A stretch of 31,056 bases of DNA from a virus, in the IMG/VR virus record IMGVR_UViG_3300042691_030474, positions 1 to 31,056 of that record. One strand, written 5' to 3'. A program made the translations under genes and the position numbers. Each line of letters begins with the position of its first letter. The stretch's first letter is position 1. Shown here piece after piece: positions 26,766-31,056 of the stretch. Under the pieces are notes generated by a model. It was not told where the DNA came from and searched no databases. It saw only the letters and a program-made list of their open reading frames with translations.

Positions 26766-29700
26766 ATGTCTACATTTCCGTATAAAAATCCAATAAGCTC
26801 TGAACAACTAAACGGAGTCCAATCAGTACTAAGGTCCGAAACATTTGGGACAAATTTTTCCGTTCTTGGTGTTGGAGGTTATATGGAAGTATTTAATCTT
26901 ACTGATTTAGTATATACGATTCCTCCCGCAACATTTGGACCTATAGAATATAGTGGTAATACTATACCTATACAATTTACAAAAGGTACAGGCGCGGTAT
27001 TCTCGCCCGATGTATTAACTCTTAACTCTGATAATATATCTTCAGGTAGAAGAAGATTAGGTATGTTGGCCTATGTTTATGAGGACGACCAAATATACCA
27101 ATTTAGAATTAATAATTATGAATCATTATGGACTGCGGTTACTGCGACTACTGCTATAACTTTTTATGATTTTGGAACCACAGTTGATAGTACAACAGTT
27201 GAGGGTCAAAATTTTATAAATGCTTGGACGGCATCTACCATCGAAGGTATTGGAGGTGAAACACATGTGACGGCGGTTTGGAAAAAATATAGTTCAGGTA
27301 GTGGTGGAACTACATCATCAGCGACTACATTATATATAACAGGTACAGGTATTAATTCCACAATAAGATGTGGGGTAAGTAATACGGCTGCGGGTGATTT
27401 TGCGGGTTCTCTTGCTGGTTCGGGTAATACCGCTTCTACTAATTATAGTTTTGTAGGAGGTGGAAGAAATAACACCTCAAGTGGAAACACATCCATAGTT
27501 AGCGGGGGTTATAATAATATTGCTGGTGGTGATTATTCTTTTGTTGGGGGTGGTCATAATAACGCTGCAAATTGTATTAGGTCAACTGTAAGTGGGGGTT
27601 ACAAAAATACTAGTAGTTCATATGGTTCTACGATAGGTGGAGGGTCTTTTAATTCTGTTGGACCTGCTGTTGGTAATGGGTCAACTATAAGTGGAGGTTA
27701 TTATAATATCATTTCAGGAAGTAGTTACTCTACAATAGGTGGTGGATGTAATAATTTGGTGGAAACTACCTTCTCGTCAATTCTTGGAGGGGACTCTAAT
27801 AAGATATTTAATACTTCAGTTTATTCGGTAATTGCCGGAGGACAGAATAATTTATCACAATCAAATTCCTATTATTCGACAATATCTGGAGGTTACAATA
27901 ATCAAACACAAGGGTGTTCAACAACTGTTAGTGGAGGATACCAAAATTCGGCTTGTTCAGATTATGCAACAGTTGGTGGTGGTAGAGGTAATTCAGTAAC
28001 ATCTTCTTCGTACTATTCAACAATTAGTGGGGGTTATACAAATAGTGTATATTCCTCTAAAAACGCTTCAATAGTTGGGGGAGGAGGTAATTGTATTCAA
28101 GGCGCTATAGGGTCATTAATTGGAGGTGGAGCTAAAAATTCTATTAGTCCTAGTAGTGATTATTCATCAATTTTAGGTGGTTCGGGTAATCAATTTGCCG
28201 GAAAAAATTCACCAAACTCTTTAATACTTGGAGGATGTTTAAACTCTATTGATTTTTCTAGTAGTGGGACATCAATTGTTGGGGGATATAAAAATACAAT
28301 CTCAACATATACGTGTACTTCATTTATTGGTGGGGGTTATTATAATTTAAATTGTGGTAACGAAACTACGACTACAGGTGGGGCTGGAAACAATAATATT
28401 TCTTTAGGTAGTGGAATACATGGGGGAGCGGCTAATATAAATGGAGGGACTATAACCCAATCAAATATATATACAACACAATCTGCTTATAACAGAGTAT
28501 TAATTTCTGGAGACGTAACGGCTAGTTTTCCTAATGGTAATACTGTCCAATATTTTAATATATATGATAACAAAATAATAAAAGGTAATATTACCGCATC
28601 ATCATATAGTGGAGGTTACACTTGTTTGGATTTAGATGTTTCTACAGGAACTAACTTTAATAGTTCCGAACCAATTAGAAATTTAACATCAATAAGTCTT
28701 TTTGGGTGTTTTAATTTTATAGGTGGAGGTATAAACAATATAAATTGTGGAGTTTGTTCTTCAATTGTGGGGGGGTCACTTAATTGTAATTCTTGTACGA
28801 TTTCAACATTTGTAGGAGGAGGAATAAATAATAAAATTGATAATTCCGCATCATACTCTAGCGTGGTTGGAGGCTCAAGTAATAGGGTCACATGTTCAAA
28901 TTATTCCTCAGTTGTTGGAGGTTCAAATAATATAATCTCAGGTCAAACCGGACATTTCTCCTCATTTATTGGTGGAGGTGCGAATAATACAGTCTGCGGA
29001 CCATACTCAAGTGTGGTTGGGGGTATTCAAAATACTATAGATTGGCCATCATGTGGTTCAATAGTTGGTGGGTGTTTAAATAAAATTTGTTCATTTGGTG
29101 GTAAGGGTACTTGTGCAACATTTATTGGTGGTGGTTTGTCTAATTGTATTTTGGCGGGATGTATTGATTTTATAGGTGGCGGGGAATGTAATACTACTTG
29201 TGCCAGTGGTATTATAGTTGCCGGATTTAAAAATGTGGCAAATGCTAATTACTCTTTTGTTGGTGGTGGTATATGTAATAGCGGTACAAGTACCTACTCT
29301 TTTGTTGGTGCTGGTGAGTCTAACTTAGCGTCAGGAGTAAATAGTGTTGTTGTTGGAGGTAAGACTAATACAAGTTCAGACACATACGCAACAATTGCTG
29401 GTGGGTTCTGTAATACTGTAAGTAACGGGTTTTCTACTATTGGAGGGGGTAGACAAAATACTGTATCGTCTTGCTATTCGTCAATTATTGGTGGTTACGG
29501 TAATTTGGCGTCAGGTGCAAATTCTGTGGTCGCTGGAGGTGCATTCAATACAGGGGCAACATTTTATGCGACAATTGGGGGTGGTTATTGTAATTTATCT
29601 TCGGGTTGTACAACAACAATTGCAGGAGGATTTCTTAATTGCGCATTAGGTAATTTTTCAGTAATTGCCGGAGGTTATAGTGGGTTATCACTGTGTTTAA

Positions 29701-31056
29701 ACTCAGTTGTCGTTGGAGGAAGTCAAAACATGAATTGTGGTTCAGGTGGGGTTATTGTTGGTGGGGTATCAAACTGTAGTTTTGGGGCGTGTTCTTTCAT
29801 TGGGGGAGGGGTTTTAAATAAAGCTTGTTCATCACATTCTTTTATTGGTGGAGGCGGCTCTAACTCTGCAACTACCACAAGTTATCCTACTATTTTAAAT
29901 GGTAGTAACAATACTGCTTCAGGTACTTATTCTACAGTACTGAACGGGTCCGGTAATCTTGCGGGAAACTCCTACTCATTAGTTTACGGATTAAGTAACT
30001 GTAATTGTGGGACAATCTCAACCATTTTAAATGGTCAAAGTAATTTTATACATCAATCTTTTGGTAATCAAACAATTTTAAATGGTATTTCAAATAGTGG
30101 ATGTACGGCAAGTGGTCAAATATTTAATGGACAGGCGAATCTTGTTGCCGGTGTTGGATTCGCAACCGTAATAAACGGGTGTTTAAATACTAATTGCGGT
30201 TCATCGGCAACAATCGGAGGAGGTAGGAGTAATCTTATAAGTACTAATGGAAGTCATAGTGGTATTTTTAATGGGTGTAGTAATTCTATGTGTACTTGTC
30301 AATCATTTATTGGTGGTGGTGTGTTTAATTCTGTGACTTTAGGAATTAATTCTGCAATTGTTGGTGGGTGTTCTAATTTAATTTGTAACGCTTTAATAGG
30401 ACATTCTTTTATTGGTGGTGGTTGTAATAATAGAATTTGTAGTAGTGGTGATTATGGGGTTATTGTTGGTGGTTTTTGTAATGTAAATGACAATTTTGGT
30501 AATTTTATAGGTGGAGGATTTTCTAATAGTGCGACAACTGCGGGGTATTCATTTATAGGTGGTGGACAACGTAATTTAGTTACAGGTCAAGTAAGTGGTG
30601 TTGTTGGTGGTAGTGGAAATACTGTTACGGGTAATTTTTCGTTCGCCGCTGGTTGTGGATTAAATGCTACGGCCAACTGTACATTTTACACTAATAATAT
30701 GATAACAGGCGGATTTACCGCAACAAGTATAACTGTCCCAGGTATAACTAAAACTTTACAAACAGTTACTGACGGTACTGCGGTTACAGGTACAATAGCC
30801 AGTACTTTGACCTCTAGTGTTTTAATTCCTGCAAATACTGTAGGTGTTGGAGACATTTTAAATATTAGGTCAAGAATTAGAAAAACAGGTACCGCTGGAA
30901 CAGTAATATTAAGATATTATGTTAACACTTCCGCGGCGATTGGGGGTTCGTTAGTCGGAACAAGTACAACAGCCGCCGCGACCACTGTATATCTGCAAAT
31001 ACCAAGAACACTTGTTGTAAAATCATCAACTAATACTGAAACTTTCCAAGCTGGAG
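26766..31056 (+). CDS. Giant YadA-head-type repeat tail fibre, 3'-truncated by the window edge
   Basis: ATG at 26766 (12 bases after the previous stop) opens 1430 codons with no stop before the window ends. Residues 1-205 are a non-repeat N-terminal domain, probably the attachment end. Residues about 225-560 and 640-1310 consist of some 62 units of 13-18 residues with the pattern S-(T/F)-(I/V)-(V/S/I)-G-G-G-x-x-N, as in STISGGYNN or SFIGGGCNN. They resemble the left-handed beta-roll coils of the YadA head. A non-repeat island lies between the blocks. Residues from about 1325 (TVTDGTAVTGTIASTL, later LIPANTVGVGDILNIRSRIR) begin a different domain. About 50 cysteines occur in the repeats, which is unusual. 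Likely role: a trimeric long tail fibre or receptor-binding adhesin. Confidence 0.85.
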   Translation, partial: MSTFPYKNPISSEQLNGVQSVLRSETFGTNFSVLGVGGYMEVFNLTDLVYTIPPATFGPIEYSGNTIPIQFTKGTGAVFSPDVLTLNSDNISSGRRRLGMLAYVYEDDQIYQFRINNYESLWTAVTATTAITFYDFGTTVDSTTVEGQNFINAWTASTIEGIGGETHVTAVWKKYSSGSGGTTSSATTLYITGTGINSTIRCGVSNTAAGDFAGSLAGSGNTASTNYSFVGGGRNNTSSGNTSIVSGGYNNIAGGDYSFVGGGHNNAANCIRSTVSGGYKNTSSSYGSTIGGGSFNSVGPAVGNGSTISGGYYNIISGSSYSTIGGGCNNLVETTFSSILGGDSNKIFNTSVYSVIAGGQNNLSQSNSYYSTISGGYNNQTQGCSTTVSGGYQNSACSDYATVGGGRGNSVTSSSYYSTISGGYTNSVYSSKNASIVGGGGNCIQGAIGSLIGGGAKNSISPSSDYSSILGGSGNQFAGKNSPNSLILGGCLNSIDFSSSGTSIVGGYKNTISTYTCTSFIGGGYYNLNCGNETTTTGGAGNNNISLGSGIHGGAANINGGTITQSNIYTTQSAYNRVLISGDVTASFPNGNTVQYFNIYDNKIIKGNITASSYSGGYTCLDLDVSTGTNFNSSEPIRNLTSISLFGCFNFIGGGINNINCGVCSSIVGGSLNCNSCTISTFVGGGINNKIDNSASYSSVVGGSSNRVTCSNYSSVVGGSNNIISGQTGHFSSFIGGGANNTVCGPYSSVVGGIQNTIDWPSCGSIVGGCLNKICSFGGKGTCATFIGGGLSNCILAGCIDFIGGGECNTTCASGIIVAGFKNVANANYSFVGGGICNSGTSTYSFVGAGESNLASGVNSVVVGGKTNTSSDTYATIAGGFCNTVSNGFSTIGGGRQNTVSSCYSSIIGGYGNLASGANSVVAGGAFNTGATFYATIGGGYCNLSSGCTTTIAGGFLNCALGNFSVIAGGYSGLSLCLNSVVVGGSQNMNCGSGGVIVGGVSNCSFGACSFIGGGVLNKACSSHSFIGGGGSNSATTTSYPTILNGSNNTASGTYSTVLNGSGNLAGNSYSLVYGLSNCNCGTISTILNGQSNFIHQSFGNQTILNGISNSGCTASGQIFNGQANLVAGVGFATVINGCLNTNCGSSATIGGGRSNLISTNGSHSGIFNGCSNSMCTCQSFIGGGVFNSVTLGINSAIVGGCSNLICNALIGHSFIGGGCNNRICSSGDYGVIVGGFCNVNDNFGNFIGGGFSNSATTAGYSFIGGGQRNLVTGQVSGVVGGSGNTVTGNFSFAAGCGLNATANCTFYTNNMITGGFTATSITVPGITKTLQTVTDGTAVTGTIASTLTSSVLIPANTVGVGDILNIRSRIRKTGTAGTVILRYYVNTSAAIGGSLVGTSTTAAATTVYLQIPRTLVVKSSTNTETFQAG
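27440..30680 (+). repeat. Degenerate coding repeats of about 39-54 bp (YadA-head-type units)
   Basis: About 20 units lie at 27440-28440 and about 42 at 28700-30680. They are conserved as protein (GGG or SGG followed two residues later by Asn) but vary in DNA: Gly codons GGT, GGA and GGG are mixed freely, and unit length varies in multiples of three. No two neighbouring units are identical in DNA by eye. These are protein repeats, not a CRISPR array or a young satellite. Confidence 0.88.

Noticed and set aside
28616-28891. Minus-strand frame of 91 codons with a Pro-rich pattern.
   Set aside because: It is the complement of the Gly-rich YadA-type repeats on the + strand, which continue without a stop through this region.
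29440-29649. 69-codon plus-strand frame within the repeat array.
   Set aside because: It is a shifted-frame reading of the YadA-type repeats; the main frame is open for the whole 4.3 kb.
27440-30680. Regular short repeats that could suggest a CRISPR array.
   Set aside because: Units are not identical, spacing is a multiple of three, and an open reading frame with a strict protein pattern runs through them.
26766-31056. Possible diversity-generating retroelement target in the fibre gene.
   Set aside because: No reverse transcriptase or template repeat is seen in the window, and the true 3' end of the gene, where a variable region would lie, is outside it.

Overview
The window reads as part of the genome of a large T4-like tailed phage (contractile-tail myovirus type) that probably infects a member of the Bacteroidota. 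The phage assignment rests on a run of recognisable phage genes on one strand: a UvsX/RecA-like recombinase, a 5'-3' exonuclease, a DnaB/gp41-like helicase, class I ribonucleotide reductase, gp25-like and gp6/J-like baseplate proteins, then very large tail and fibre proteins. The host inference rests on SprB-type repeats (named for a Flavobacterium gliding adhesin), AT-rich DNA, leaders that are mostly A/T-rich with little Shine-Dalgarno signal, and exclusive use of TAA as stop codon. No CRISPR array, tRNA, insertion sequence or integrase was seen.

Layout, all genes on the + strand. (1) 1-7081, replication and nucleotide supply: the 3' part of a recombinase gene, exonuclease, a small unknown protein, replicative helicase, nrdB and nrdA. 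An intrinsic terminator at 7097-7124 closes this block. (2) 7150-8089: a flavodoxin-fold NAD(P)H-dependent FMN reductase-like protein, and overlapping its end an unknown 57-residue ORF that is easy to miss. (3) 8108-10415: baseplate wedge genes of the gp25 (P2 W) and gp6 (P2 J) families. A long AT-rich palindrome fills the gap behind them. (4) 10466-23487: a 1797-residue structural protein with unusual hydrophobic stretches, three unknown or PKD-containing proteins, one further unknown, and a 1014-residue protein whose middle resembles P2 gpI. (5) 23487-31056: adhesin-like genes: a protein with about seven SprB-type repeats, a Thr/Pro-linker protein, and a giant fibre built of about 60 YadA-head-type repeats that runs off the window.

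From 15852 onward the genes overlap or abut (three TAATG junctions), so they are probably translated as one coupled late operon. The order W-J-(insertion)-I-fibre parallels P2-like tail modules, with about 10 kb of extra structural genes between the J-like and I-like genes. The most interesting material is the cysteine-rich YadA-type solenoid, the SprB-type repeats in a virion gene, an 89-residue C-terminal domain shared by two adjacent tail proteins, and the hydrophobic segment in the 1797-residue protein.
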